Assembly (NCBI GenBank): GCA_015039315.1
Contig: WIDE01000079.1
Coordinates: forward strand, 50,367 to 114,366
Direction: 5' to 3'
Source of the DNA: Clavulina sp. PMI_390
Taxonomy: Eukaryota > Basidiomycota > Agaricomycetes > Cantharellales > Hydnaceae
Length of the DNA: 64,000 bases
Made by a program: the position numbers and the translations under genes. Positions 9,795 through 21,416 of the stretch are shown here, one piece after another. The notes below the pieces were generated by a model. It was not told where the DNA came from. It worked only from the letters and a program-made list of their open reading frames with translations, and searched no databases. Within the stretch, counting starts at the first letter, position 1, and each line of letters opens with the position of its first letter.

Positions 9795-12080
9795 ATGAGC
9801 AGTACCCATCCAAACTTGAACAGTCTAAATGTAGCGGCTCTCAAAGCTCTGTGCAAAGAGAACGGCCTGTCGGGATACTCGAAACTCTCGAAGCAAGCTC
9901 TCATCGAGAAAATTACTGGCGTCGTCAAAGCTCCGAATGACCTTGTTCCTCCGAACCCTGCTGATGCCCCAAAGGCTCCCCTAGAAAGCACTCCCATTAG
10001 TACAGGACAAGTCTCGAAACACAACCTCAAACGGAAGACACCATTAACACTGGAATCCAACAGCAAGTCAGCTAAGAAGGTGAAGCTTTTGGACCCGAAG
10101 TCCTCTGACCCTGTTCGTGACTGTCTACTCCCCAACCAGACCCACGGCCCTGGAAAATCTTATATCTATTCTCCAGGAAGCTCTAGTAGGATCTTCTGTA
10201 AATGCCGACAAGACGACGGGGTCGAATCTTGATCTCTCAGCACCATTACGGTCGGCTCCAGATGGCTCAGCAGGAACCGCGTCGAGTCAGATTCCAACTC
10301 CAGGAGAATCCCATTTCGCCCAAACTGGTACAAACCCTCAGAAACCTGCTCCCATCAGAAAGCCCCTGCCAGCTACACCATCGAACAGCAAAGCTCCTCA
10401 GTTCTTGTTCTCTTCCACGAATACTACTCGAGATCGGCTGAAGGTTAGCGAAATAGTGCAGAGACCAACTCCCTTGCTTCCTCCCTCGAAGCCTTTCGTG
10501 AAGATGCTCCCTTCCAAACCACCCAGACCAGCTCAAAATATGGTTGCTGTCCAGCTCACTACCAACAGCTGCGGCGATATGAATACTTCTTCTAGCTACC
10601 TCGCGCGTCGTCTCCTCTCAGAACCTCCTGAACCTCGCAAACTGCCACTGCCTCCTAAAATATCTCAGCGCTCACAAACAACAAAGCTTTCCGTCATTCT
10701 CTCGTATCTTGATGATCGCAGCCTGGAGCAATGTACCTCAGTCTGTAAATCTTGGCGTTACGCAGGTATGGCCTGTAATCATCTGCTATATTAATAATGC
10801 TGATCGCCGTACTCTTGCCAGTCTACCTCAGTGCCCAGAATATCTTGAAACGTTACTACCCTGGAATCCGGCTCACAACTTATCTCGAGCCTTTCAAGAC
10901 CTCCCTATCTCAACTGGATTTGTGGCCATACCTTCGCTACCGCCGAGATGAAGTGAAAGAGGCTCAAGAAACTTTTGCTGGTTCTTACTTGCATAGCGTG
11001 TTCGGTCTGGCACCAATTAGTCCTCGTTTGTGGTGTTGTGGTGATAGCCCAACTCAGCTTGAGGTTGCATTGAGGTGAGATTCCCCAGATGACACGAGGC
11101 TCTAACGAAATAAATCCTTTCCCTCGAATCTTTTTAGATTCTTGGCTGCACGAACATGGCTGGCGATCAATGTAGGTGATCAACGGGTTGTGAAATGGAC
11201 GCAAACCACCATCATCGATGCTCAGCCCGTGGCGCATACTCGTGATGGTGCAGGTAGAAACACGTCCAGCTTCAGCTCCGATGCGGATATCTGGAGGATA
11301 ACCACTCGCTCCGGCGACAAACAATCTCTGGTTGTATACCACGTGCTGGGTGAAACGGGTGAGATCATCGGGCAGATCCAGGATGACGATCCCTTTGCCG
11401 CCGGTCCGAGCGTCGGACGCGCCAGAGGGGAACTTCGCCTTGATTGGGATAATCTGCTGGCCTCTTCTTTCTTCCAGGGTGGTCGCATATTGGAACGGAC
11501 GCGATGGTCTGGTACGGATGAATACCAGAATGGCATCAGCCGGCATTGGCTGAAGCCTCGCTCGCTTCAGAATGCTTCAGAACTACAGAAGGCGGAGAAG
11601 AAGGTCGCGGAGCGCTATATATTGGCGAGCGTGGCAGGCAATAGGTCCTTCAATTCATCCTTGTCGGATTGTGGCTACTGGTCTGATCAAACTCTATAGC
11701 TTGAGTGGGAGGTACCAGACTGCTACAGAACTCGCGCGCGAATTCAATGGTGTTCCATCGGCTGACACGGGCTTGGCTGCGAAGAACCCCCACGCCACGT
11801 TATACGTTCCGGAGTGAGTCCTCTAGCCTCCTTTCTTTGCTTTATGACTGCAATCTGAAGTCTTCTCCGCATATCCAGGTTCCACTTCGTCGAATCAGTC
11901 CATTTTACGACAGGTCGGGGACAGCCTTTACATCCTGCCCTCGCGGTGATTCAGACACCATTCCGTGAGGTTTTTATCCTGAGAGATACAGGTTCTGAGG
12001 TTGGAACTGAGGAGGAAGGCGTCAGATTTGTCTGGATGGAGCTGCTGGGATGTGATGCTAAAGGGGTAGCTCATTACTGA
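9795..12080 (+). CDS. SAP-domain and F-box protein, probable one-base frameshift
   Basis: Exons 9795-10112, 10177-10765, 10822-11074 and 11138 onward are consistent in phase. The N-terminus has a SAP-type DNA-binding motif (LNVAALKALCKENGLSGYSK) at about residues 10-40, then basic KRK and KKVK stretches that could be nuclear signals, a Pro/Ser-rich linker, and an F-box-like segment (SVILSYLDDRSLEQCTSVCK) near residue 285. The exon from 11138 stays open to a stop at 11697, but a plausible C-terminus continues in the +1 frame (VATGLIKLYSLSGRY to about 11814). It is then spliced to an exon at about 11881-12080 that ends EEEGVRFVWMELLGCD. No intron of suitable length corrects the frame; a single extra A near 11652 would. 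This may be a sequencing error or a real lesion. Expected role: substrate adaptor of an SCF ubiquitin ligase, inferred from the F-box only. Confidence 0.65.
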
Positions 12081-12411
12081 AGGAAATTACCGACCTAGCG
12101 GTCCTGATCATACTGCCCCTAGAATGCAGCGATTCCGGTTCATTCCATGCACTGTCTAGTGACACGAGGAATCACATGCTGCATCCTCGGCTATAGAGAT
12201 GGAAGCACATCATTAGTCGTGGCGATGGTTGGGTGTCTGGGGAACATTCTAAATGACCAATCTCAAGAACCAAGAATTATACACAATACTAATTCATAGG
12301 CAATCCAGCGTTTGGGACATTGGGAATCCGTACAACTAAGGAGAACAACAGGTACCTGACAAGAAACGGTCAAGTCGATGACCATGTTTGCAGCCTATAA
12401 TGCAATCGAGT
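12081..12411. other. Intergenic between convergent genes; repeated after the gap
   Basis: 3' flank between the SAP/F-box gene and an F-box gene. Most of it is repeated with roughly 85% similarity by eye after the gap at 14009-14018. Confidence 0.55.
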
Positions 12412-13900
12412 TCACAACAGTTCCTCCAACCCTCCAAGGATGTCTTCTTCGTCTTCTTCGGTCTTCTCTCCAGCTAGCTTTCTGAGAGATTTTCTCCTAG
12501 TTATTGAGGGTTGCATGAGGGCGGTTCTGGTGGGGTGTCAACGATATACCTGCTCGACTTACAAAGCTTCTACATCCCCAGTGAAAGGGACACCGTTCAC
12601 GTATTTCAAGTTAGGAAGTGCCTCAGCCAGTACTTCAAACTTGTAATTCGTCCGTCTCAGTGCAAGGTTCACGTGTACGATTGATGAGTGAGATTGGAGG
12701 GCCTCGGCGATCGTCTGCATTGGCGGTGCTAAATTGAACCCGCGCATTGCGCGTGCAATAGTGACTGTATGTAGTGTAGGTGACGATATTATATTAAGAA
12801 GGTCCGCCAGGGTATTCATTACTGTGGAGATCGCACGGAGGTTTGGAAGGATCCGCTGGCGAATAGTGAGGGTAGGAAAGCTGAAGAGCTTGTATCCCAA
12901 TTCCTCAATGAGAGGGTGTCGCACGAGAAAATCAAATATGATGCCCTGCGGATCGAACGCGCGTCCAGAAATCTCAAAAGTTCGTAAGCGTGGCCACTTG
13001 AATTCCTTAAAGGCATCATGCCAGTTCTGTTCTGCCGGCCAAGTGGGTAGATCCATGGAAAATTTCTACTTACGGGTGAGCACAAATGGTATATTTCATG
13101 ACATGCATGTGCACACCTCAATATTGGAAAGATCAATTCCTTTTATGACGCTCCAGCGCGTATCAATGCCTTGAGGCTCAAATGAAATCCAGGTCAACTC
13201 TGTCAGTCCATCCACTCGAAAGTTCTGTAGAAGTGCCAAGTGAGCCATGCTTGCCATGAGATGATTCACAATGACACACCTCGAAGAAGTTATTTCCTAT
13301 GTGGCGGTTCTGGTCGATCGATACCCTGCGAAGAGCGTGGGCACTGCTCAAGGCGCGCCAGATGGTCTTCAATACGTCTCGTTTATCGAAGGGCTCAGTA
13401 GGCTCCCGGACGTCACCAAAAATATATCTATTGTTCACCTCCCTCCATGAGAAGGAGACCAGTCTCGTCATGTTGCTCAAAGCAGGAGCAAAATGATTAT
13501 CCACCGCATCCGCAAGGAGCTCATATGGTGAGCGTCTAGGCTTTCTATTGGATTTCGGGATTTTCGAACGAGTGGAGACCTCGTGTTTGTCAAGAGGGAT
13601 AAGGAGACGAGGATCTGTGAAATCAACCGGTTGAAGCTCCAGAACACGAACGCTTCGCGCAAGCGTCCTATCGCGCGCGAGTAAATCCCAAACCGGGAGA
13701 AGTCTCCAGTCCTCTAAACGAGCGCTAATGATTCTAAACCGTAGGTGACGGAAGGAGACGATGGAATGAAGAGTTTTGCAGGTGAGAGCGAGGGAGAGAA
13801 GATCATAGGTGCCGTCAATCTCGAGGGCGATGGCGTCCAAGATCTCGGCAGGTTGCCGGAAGATAGTAGGAAGATTTGGTACCAGTGTCTGGGGCGACAT
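12412..13900 (-). CDS. F-box-like protein, subfamily I, copy a
   Basis: Reverse exons 13900-13280, 13224-13117, 13065-12563 and 12481-12412 give 433 residues. The F-box-like region is near residues 14-60 (QPAEILDAIALEIDGTYDLL, then LALTCKTLHS), followed by the family block RLEDWRLLPVWDLLARD. The C-terminal half resembles the degenerate leucine-rich repeats of fungal F-box proteins (RHPLIEELGY, LPNLRAIS, LPNLKYVNGVPFTGD). The small fourth exon encodes a charged tail (AGEKTEEDEEDILGG). F-box proteins normally recruit substrates to SCF ubiquitin ligases through Skp1. Subfamily I (copies a, c, d) has a 108-nt exon 2; subfamily II has 105 nt. The 5' flank (13918-14008) recurs at 21050-21141. Confidence 0.85.
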
Positions 13901-14008
13901 CTCTTCTAATCACTTTTGAAACACACTCTCACAACAAGTGGTGAGGGGAGTGAGTCAAATACTAGGAACCCAGCCTCAATGATCTCACGCCTTTCCCAGC
14001 ATGTGTTC

Positions 14009-14018
14009 NNNNNNNNNN
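14009..14018. other. Assembly gap (10 N)
   Basis: Ten undetermined bases, a conventional gap of unknown size. The right side starts inside a second copy of the last exon of the SAP/F-box gene, so this join is suspect. Confidence 0.95.
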
Positions 14019-14465
14019 ATTCAGACACCATTCCGTGAGGTTTTTATCCTGAGAGATACAGGTTCTGAGGTTGGAACTGAGGAGGAAGGCGTCAGATTTG
14101 TCTGGATGGAGCTACTGGGATGCGATGTTAAAGGAGTAGCTCGTTGCTGAAGGAAAGTAGTGAGCTAGCGGTCCCGGTCTTACTGCTTCTAGAATACAGC
14201 GATTCCGGTTCATCCCATGTACACTCTAGTGACATGAGGAATCACATGCTGCCTCCTCCTCGGCTATAGGAATGGAAGCGCACCAGCAGTCCTGGGCACG
14301 GTTTGGGCGTCGTGGGAACATTCTAAGCGACCCCTCTCAATGCGGAGAGAGCCAAGGATTATGCCTGATGTTAATCGATAGACAATTAAGCCTTCGGGAG
14401 CTTGGGGGTGTGCACAACTAAAGAGAACAACGGCTACCTAACAAGAATAGTTCAGTCGATCTATC
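14019..14465 (+). repeat. Second copy of the SAP/F-box gene 3' end
   Basis: This segment repeats 11949 to about 12380 in the same orientation. The first ~110 bp are identical by eye; similarity then falls to roughly 85%. It would encode the same C-terminal residues (FREVFILRDTGSEVG to GCDVKGVARC) and a stop, without the upstream exons. It is either a truncated duplicate or the other haplotype. Confidence 0.8.
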
Positions 14466-15766
14466 TCTGAACCTCATTGACTCAAAACGATCTCTCTTAG
14501 CCCTCAAAATTTTCGAATAAATTGTATTGGCATATATTTTTGATCACTCAAAGCTCTTATGATTATCAGAGATGGAATCCGGTCGTGACAGTGTTGGGCA
14601 CATGCAAAGTAACAAAGTTAAGGAACTGAGACAGCCTTGACGGATACGACGGGCCTAGAGGGGAGATTTTGAGCACGAGACAGCAGGTGAATATACAGGT
14701 ACCTGAGTCCCTGGCCCGAATTTGGTATTGGCCTCAAGTGCGTGAGAGTCGGGGACTTGGCGCTTGCCGCCGCTACCGATGGTTGTCAAAGTGTTCAGCA
14801 GGTCTTGAGACAACACGAAAAGGACCCAGGTAAGCCATCTCTCTTCATGAGGAAGAGGATAGCTTCTTCATCGTGTCCAGAGTAGGAGCGAAGTGATTCC
14901 CCGCCACGTTTGTGAGCAGCTCATATGCTCCGCGTCTGTCAGGAAGTTATATAAGCTGCCCATGACTTACTTTTCTTGAAGCGCCACCCGCGCCATGCGC
15001 CATGAGCGCATGAGACGCCGAAATTTGGTCATACTGGCGCCCAAATGAGGTCCTTGGTTGCCCAATATCATGACACAGCCAGGTATGATGTTACAGTTCC
15101 AGGAGGGGATGACGAGGACCTGAACCTCCCGTTGTTCCATTCAATGGTCCAATTAGCAGCTCTATTGCAATCACAAATCGCTAGTTGAAATATTTCTCGA
15201 CCAAGGGTCCCTTCCTCCGACCAGATATTGAGCTGACTGATCATCACTCGGCTCGTTTACTGTATCCCCTGTTCACTTCTGCTTCTGAGAGTCCCCCTTT
15301 CTTGCCGGTGCGATTAAATGGACATATAGCTTAACTGGGACACTTGAGCCTTTGTTCCTCTGAATACCTGAAAAAGAGCTCAGTCATAGGGTTCCTAGAT
15401 ACTGTGCCGTGTGCTCGCGGCCGTGGGGTTGAGTTCCCCCCTCTACACTCTTTCTGTGCTCGGTGTAGTGTTTGTTTCTCGACTAATGGGAATAGTCACA
15501 AGCTGCTGCTGCTCTTCAGAGGGCGATGGGACTGGAATGAAAAGTACTGATCAGGTGAGGCATGAAAGTGAAACGTAGAGGTCGACTGGCAGACGCTGAC
15601 CAGGTTTATTGCCTCTTCAGTCTGTGACACGCAGCAAAGCAGACTTTATATCTGATCAAGCTGCATCGCGAATCAATGGACCCCCAGAACCAACCCAAGG
15701 ACAGACGTGCGACCCCCCATCTGAGTAAGCGCCCTCACTCCTTTGTTTTCGACTTTGACTAACAAG
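14466..15766. other. Intergenic upstream of the NACHT-WD40 gene
   Basis: No supported gene apart from the F-box relic at about 14830-14945. Several short open frames lack similarity. The 3' part presumably contains the promoter of the receptor gene. An ATG at 15676 could be a first exon but joins out of frame with the donor at 15725, so the start at 15767 is preferred. Confidence 0.45.
14830..14945 (-). pseudogene. F-box gene relic (short fragment)
   Basis: Reverse translation gives RRGAYELLTNVAGNHFAPTL followed by a degraded segment with a stop. It matches the RRSPYELLADAVDNHFAPAL region of F-box copy a. No start, F-box motif or C-terminus remains. Confidence 0.7.
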
Positions 15767-18700
15767 ATGAGATACAGGACCAAGCCGAACGAGAAAGTTT
15801 CCGAGCGTTCCCCCGCGGCCAGGACTGCAGCCGCAGGCTTGAAGCTTGCATTGATATTGGCCGAGAAAGCGTTAGACGGCCTGCCTATCCCCGGCGCCAA
15901 AGCAGCGATTGGGGGTGTGTTAATACTGATAGATCAGGCCGAGGTGGGTAACGTATTCGCTACGGATCGCAGCCCTACTGAGCCCAGGACTGAGCAGAAG
16001 GCTAGCTCCAATCCGGAAACGTTACGAAAACTGCAGTCCCAAGTCGAGTTTCTTACAACTAACGCACTACAGCCTCTGCAGACCCTTTCTGAAGACGAAT
16101 TGCCTATTGGCATGAAAGAAGATGTGAATCGTTTCGTTGAGTATGTCTAATCTATTCTTTCCGGAATGCTATCCACCTTATCTCAGCTTGGGTGTAGAAC
16201 ATTAAAGAGTCTGGGCGCCTCTTGGGAAGTAAGGGCTAAACGGGGTGCAGCCCGTCGCTGGGTGGAGGCGACTGTTGACGAGGAAGATTTAAAGGCATTC
16301 GCAGATGATGTCAAACAAGCGGTTGAACAGTTCCAAGTGTGTTCCTAGCCTGCTTGACATGCCCACAACTGCGCTCGCTAATTACGATTTAGTTCTCTAA
16401 CGCTATTCAAGGCCGCCTAGCTGACAAGCGAATAGAATTAAAGCTAGATCTTGTGCAAAAAAATCAAATGGTACATGTTATTGGGTAGCTTCTACGTGGT
16501 TCATTCTCAACATCTGAGTTTTCAGGCTTTTCATGAGGATGATGTTTTCCGCGGTAAGTTAGTAGGATTACGCTCATGACGCCCATTGACAACCGACTCT
16601 TCAAGATCGTGCGCGCCTGGTGGATGACCTTCCACACGCTGAAAATGCTCGCTACGATACTGGAAAACTTGGCGGACATTCGACTTGCTTCGCTGGGACT
16701 CGCGTTGAGATTATGCGTACGATCATGAATTGGCTGGACGCACCAGAAGGTGCCTCCAGCGCTCGGCTGATGTGGCTCAATGGCCTCGCTGGTATTGGCA
16801 AGTCGACCATCGCTAAGACCATTGCTGGTCGCGTGGACGCGCAAGGTCTTCTTGCAGGCTCGTTCTTCTTCTCGCGTGGTGACGAGAAGCTGACAGACCC
16901 CACTCTGGTATTTCCGACCCTCGCATTCCAGCTAGCCAAGCTGAATAACTTCTTCAAATCCTCCATCGGCGAGGCGCTGGAATCTGACCATGACATTCCC
17001 TTTGCCGGGATGCAGATTCAGCTCCAAGAGCTTATCGTCAAACCTTTGAGGTCAAACATCTCTTCTATGAGCCGAAAACGCGTCATCTTCGTCCTGGACG
17101 CCCTGGACGAATGTCGCGATCACCAGCAGACGGCAGAAATCGTTCGCACTCTGATCTTATGTCTCAGGCTCATCCCTTTTGCTAGAGTCCTTCTGACGAG
17201 TCGACCAGAACCTCATATCGAGGAAGCCTTCAAGAGTGCTGCTGAGCACAACGAAGTCATTTTGCATGAAATTGAGCAAGCAGTTGTTCAAGCTGACATC
17301 CGCCTATATCTTCGTGAGAATCTAAGGGAGCTATCCAAAAACCTCAATCCGCCTTCAAAATTGGATGAAAAAAAGTTGGGGTGGCCGCAAGAGGAGGATC
17401 TTGAGACCCTAGTTCAGATGTCTGGCACATTATTTGTGTACGCTGCCACCGCTCTCCGTTTCATCGGCACGCGCAACAATCCCGTACGCCAGATGCAAAT
17501 TATCCTGGGGGTACATAAAGTGAGTGGGGCAAAGGCGTATGCGCGCCTTGATGGACTGTATATCCAGCTTCTCAATGAAGGTTTCCCTCTCGACGGTGAG
17601 GATGGCATCGATGAAGAGGAATTGGCAAGATTCCAATGGGTCATTGGCACCCTCGTTCTTCTCCGCGATCCAATGACAGGGCAGACACTTTCTGATTTCA
17701 CAGGGGAGCGGCTGGACGACGTCAAGTCTACGCTTTCCTACATGCAATCCGTTATTATGTCAACCGCTCCGGATCAGCCAATTCAAATCTATCACCCCTC
17801 GTTCCGTGACTTCTTGACCAAGTCAGAGCGTTGCTCCGAGCCTCAATACTTGATCAACACGAAGCACATGGAGAAGCGTCTCACTCTTCGCTGCCTGAGC
17901 CTCTTGATGAATGGTCACTTGCGGCGTAACATCTTGAGTCTCGGGGAGAGCCCGTCCGCACTTGTGAACGACCGAATCGACGACCTTGCAGGGCTTCTAG
18001 AAACCAAGTTACCTCCAGAAGCCCAGTACGCGTGTTTATACTGGTCCGAGCACCTGAGAGAAGTCGAAGACACCGACCAGGAGTTGGAGTCCATGCTGTA
18101 CAAATATGCGTCGCAATATCTACTGTTTTGGATCGAAGCCATGAGTTTCATGAAACAGACTATGAGAGCCATTGCGGCTATGCGACAGGCTAGCTCATGG
18201 GCGGTAAGCGCGTATCTCACCGTTTGGGAATCATATTCTGAAAAATTCATTAAAGCAAAGGACCTCCAACGAAGACCTGAAGACTCTCCTCCACGATGGA
18301 TACCGCTTTATTCTATCTCACCAAGCCACTATTCAACAAGGGGCCATGCAGGTGTATCACTCGGCTCTCCCCTTCACACCGCATGATACTCTACTTTACA
18401 AGACATATGAGCACGAAGAGGTTCATTCAATGCATGTACTACATGGAGTCCCTGCGCGCTGGTCTCCCTGCCTCGCGTCGTTGGGAGGAAGCCATGGCGG
18501 TATAATGGCCACGGCATACTCACATGATGGATCTCTATTTGCACTAGGATTCTCAGATCCTTATGTAACCGTGCGCACGGCGTCATCAGGAGAACTATTC
18601 GCTTCATTTAAGTATTCTACGCCTCAAGAGGTGCGATCCCTGGTCTTTCTCCCGGGTGACAAGCATATTGTTACGGGAACAACCATTGGAACGATCTCGC

Positions 18701-20099
18701 AATGGAGCATACTCACAGGTTCCTTGCATCAATCCTACGACGGAGTCTTCAGCTCCGTCACTTGCCTAGCAGTATGTCCCGAGACCCCAAGCATCATGGC
18801 ATCAGCATCCAAGGATGCTACGATCCGTCTTTGGAACGTTACAAGTGGTGAATGTGTGTGTGCTCTTGACGGTCATGGCAGCTCCGTCAATGTGGTGGCA
18901 TTTACAGCCAGTGGAAACAGTTTACTCTCCGGGTCAGAAGACGGGGTCATTCGGGTATGGGATGTTTCTACACCACAGTCGAGTCAGGAAGTCCGTTCCA
19001 TATCTGCTCATAGCTCTGCTATAAACGCTCTTGCAATTTCTCCGGATGGTCTCACATACTCCACCGGGGCCGACGATCACCTTGTGAAGATTTTTGCGAT
19101 GGACGCAAACCTGCCAACATTTACGCTGACTGACCATTCGCAAGCAGTCATATGGCTTGCGTACACGACCAATGGGGCAACCTTGCTGTCTTCTGGGAGT
19201 AATGAGCGCCACTGTCGCCTCTGGAATACTTCTGATGGTATTCTCAAAGGCTTGACCCGTGGGTATGTTACGCAAGCAGCCTTTTCGCCCAATGGAGAGC
19301 GGCTAGTAACTGGTAAGTTAATTGAGCTATGTCAAGTTGATGTGGGAAGGATCCTCATAATCAAACAGCATCTACCGATGGAATATGTCGTATTTGGGCG
19401 GGGCGGGATCCTTCTCCAACTATTGATCCCGCCGATCACTCGGACTGGGTTGTCTCAGTTGCCTTTTCGCCGAGTGGCGAGCTACTAGCAACTGGCGGTA
19501 ATGAGAACGACAGGAATGTGAAAATATGGAACGCACTAGCAGGAACTCATACTCGTACCTTGAGTGGGCACAGTTGGGCAGTATATTGTTTGGCATTTTC
19601 GGCCAATGAGTCCATGCTGGCGTCGGGGAGTGGTGACACGAGTGTCTGTGTCTGGGATGTGACCTCTGGGGATCTTATCCTGAAGTTAGATGGTCACAAC
19701 AATTGGATCATGGGCGTCGAATTTGTAGAAAACGACTCTCACTTGATTGCGCGGACACTCAAGACCACTTACACTTGGGGCATTGCGATGCAAGATGACT
19801 TGCGAGAGCAGGATCTCAGTCCTAACTTGCTCAGCAAGCAATGGGAGGAAAACAAGCAAAATCCAGGCTACATGTCAGGTAGCAGTCAAGGATACCGGTT
19901 CTCTATGGGAGAGTCACACATGGTCTTCATGGGAAAAGATAGTTGGAGAAGTATGGGCGTAGTGGGGGCTGTGCAAGAAGAGTATAGAATTACAGGATTC
20001 GCATTCCACGGAGACCGCGTTGTATTTGCCTGCACTGACGGCTCTGTTCTCATTCTTGACGTGTCTCGGATAAAACCAAACCTAGGAAACGGCGTCTAG
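15767..20099 (+). CDS. NACHT-WD40 STAND (NLR-like) receptor
   Basis: Exons 15767-16140, 16198-16336, 16393-16470, 16526-16553, 16606-18203, 18256-19312 and 19369-20099 join in frame to 1,334 residues; an optional in-frame intron (15944-15997) would remove 18. Order: a helical N-terminal domain (about 1-200) of the kind preceding NACHT in basidiomycete STAND proteins; NACHT with P-loop GLAGIGKST near residue 266 and Walker B VIFVLDALDEC near 366; a helical linker; then WD40 repeats from about 820 (DATIRLWNVTSGECV, DGVIRVWDV, DTSVCVWDVTSGDL). Such proteins are proposed fungal innate-immune or heterokaryon-incompatibility sensors: the WD40 part senses a ligand and NACHT oligomerises. The repeats here are diverged, not near-identical as in the HET-E group. 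It lies between two F-box relics. Confidence 0.88.
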
Positions 20100-20389
20100 T
20101 TATATTAGAAACTGCATTTTCTTGTACTGGCCGCCCTAACCACGGTTTGTCACTTTACTGGAATGAGCAGTGCTTGCAGATTGATCATGCCCTTGTGAAA
20201 ATAACACCTAGTGATATTTGATAGAAATTGGTGATGTGAATTGTTAGACCATGTAAAGCCGCCTGGCTGGTGTTACTGAAAGCGAAAGCCAAAGATTCCG
20301 GTAATGAGGCGTGAAGCGACCGGTAGCAGGGAAGAAAGATGAGCCTCAGCGCAATTGTAACTGTGCTTCAACAACATCTGAAAAGATGT

Positions 20390-21060
20390 CCAGATGCATC
20401 CCTGAAGCATTGTAAATAACTATAAGGCGGCTCCCGTATGGCGGTTCCAGCTGACGGACACCCTGAGAAGGGTGTAGACACTGCTCGAGGCGCGCCAGAT
20501 ATTCTCCAATATATCTCGTTCGTAGAAGTGCTCAAAGGGCTCCCAGACGTCACCAAAAATATATTGATCGTTCACCTCCATCAGAAAGAGATTAGCCTCG
20601 TCATGTTGCTCAAAGTAGGAGTGAAGTGGTTGTCTACTACATCCCGCAAGGAGCTCATATGGTGACTATAGAGGCTTTCATATGGAGTTCGGGAACTTCG
20701 ACCGAGAGAGGACCTCTTGTTTGCTGAGAGGGACGAGGAGACGAGGGTTTGTGAACTTAACCGGTTGAGGCTCTGGAAAACTAACGCTTCGCGCCAGCGT
20801 CCTATCCCACATAGGGAAGTCCCAAACTGGGGGAGGCCCCCGGTCTACTACCCGAGCGGTAATGATTATAAATGGCAGGTGAAGAAAGGAGACGATGCCT
20901 TAAAGAGGTTTGCAGGCGAGCAAGGGAGAGAAGATCGTAGGTGCCGTCAATCTCAAGGGCGATGGCGTCCAAAAGTTCGGATGGCTGGCGAAAGATAATA
21001 AGAGGACTGGTACCAGCGTCTGGACAAAACCTCCTCCAACTACCTTTGAAACATCCTCTC
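20390..21060 (-). pseudogene. F-box gene relic, subfamily I
   Basis: Reverse strand carries the N-terminal two-thirds of an F-box copy close to copy a: FRQPSELLDAIALEIDGTYD, then frameshifts after DLLSLA, a degraded counterpart of the RLEDW..WDLLARD block, the YELL..NHF region and the INDQ..IFGDV region. Multiple frameshifts prevent translation. The C-terminal exons are missing because the 3' end of the receptor gene lies only about 290 bp away. Similarity to copy a extends into the 5' flank. Confidence 0.85.
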
Positions 21061-21141
21061 ACAACAAGGGGTGAGGGTTGTCAGTCGAAAACCAGGAATC
21101 CAGCCTCAATGATCTCACGCCTTTCCCAGCATGTGTTCATG
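21050..21141 (+). repeat. Duplicate of the F-box copy a upstream flank
   Basis: Matches 13915-14008 (shared ACTCTCACAACAAG-like stretch, then CTCAATGATCTCACGCC and CAGCATGTGTTC). The copy at 14008 is cut by the gap; this one continues into unique sequence and shows what the interrupted locus may have looked like. Confidence 0.75.
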
Positions 21142-21173
21142 GAATCGACGATCGCCTCCCCTAGTCTTGTTAT

Positions 21174-21407
21174 CTAAAGCATATCTGCACGCTGGAGTCG
21201 AGATATCCATGATATTTTCGCTTCTAACAAGACGAGATCAAGTGCTGGCTCATCAAGACAACCGCATATTTCCTTCCAAGAAGTTGCTCCTGACGACAAA
21301 AATGTGATGCGGTCATCCAGATGGTCCATCGTCGCTATGAATATACCATTATCCAGCAGTACATGGAGAATTCCCAAGCAGCTTGTGCAGGCGGGCGAGC
21401 TATCCAT
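21174..21407 (-). CDS. Small open frame just downstream of F-box copy c
   Basis: An ATG-initiated 77-residue frame (MDSSPACTSCLGIL start; LSSGATSWKEICGC in the middle) begins 9 nt after the F-box copy c stop, on the same strand. Composition looks protein-like, but no family was recognised. It may be a spurious frame, a relic, or an alternative last exon of copy c. Confidence 0.25.
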   Translation of the reverse strand: MDSSPACTSCLGILHVLLDNGIFIATMDHLDDRITFLSSGATSWKEICGCLDEPALDLVLLEAKISWISRLQRADML

Positions 21408-21416
21408 CTCACACCA

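Noticed and set aside
10905..11546. 213-codon reverse open frame inside the SAP/F-box gene
   Set aside because: It overlaps well-supported + strand exons and crosses a + strand intron, and its product has no recognisable motif.
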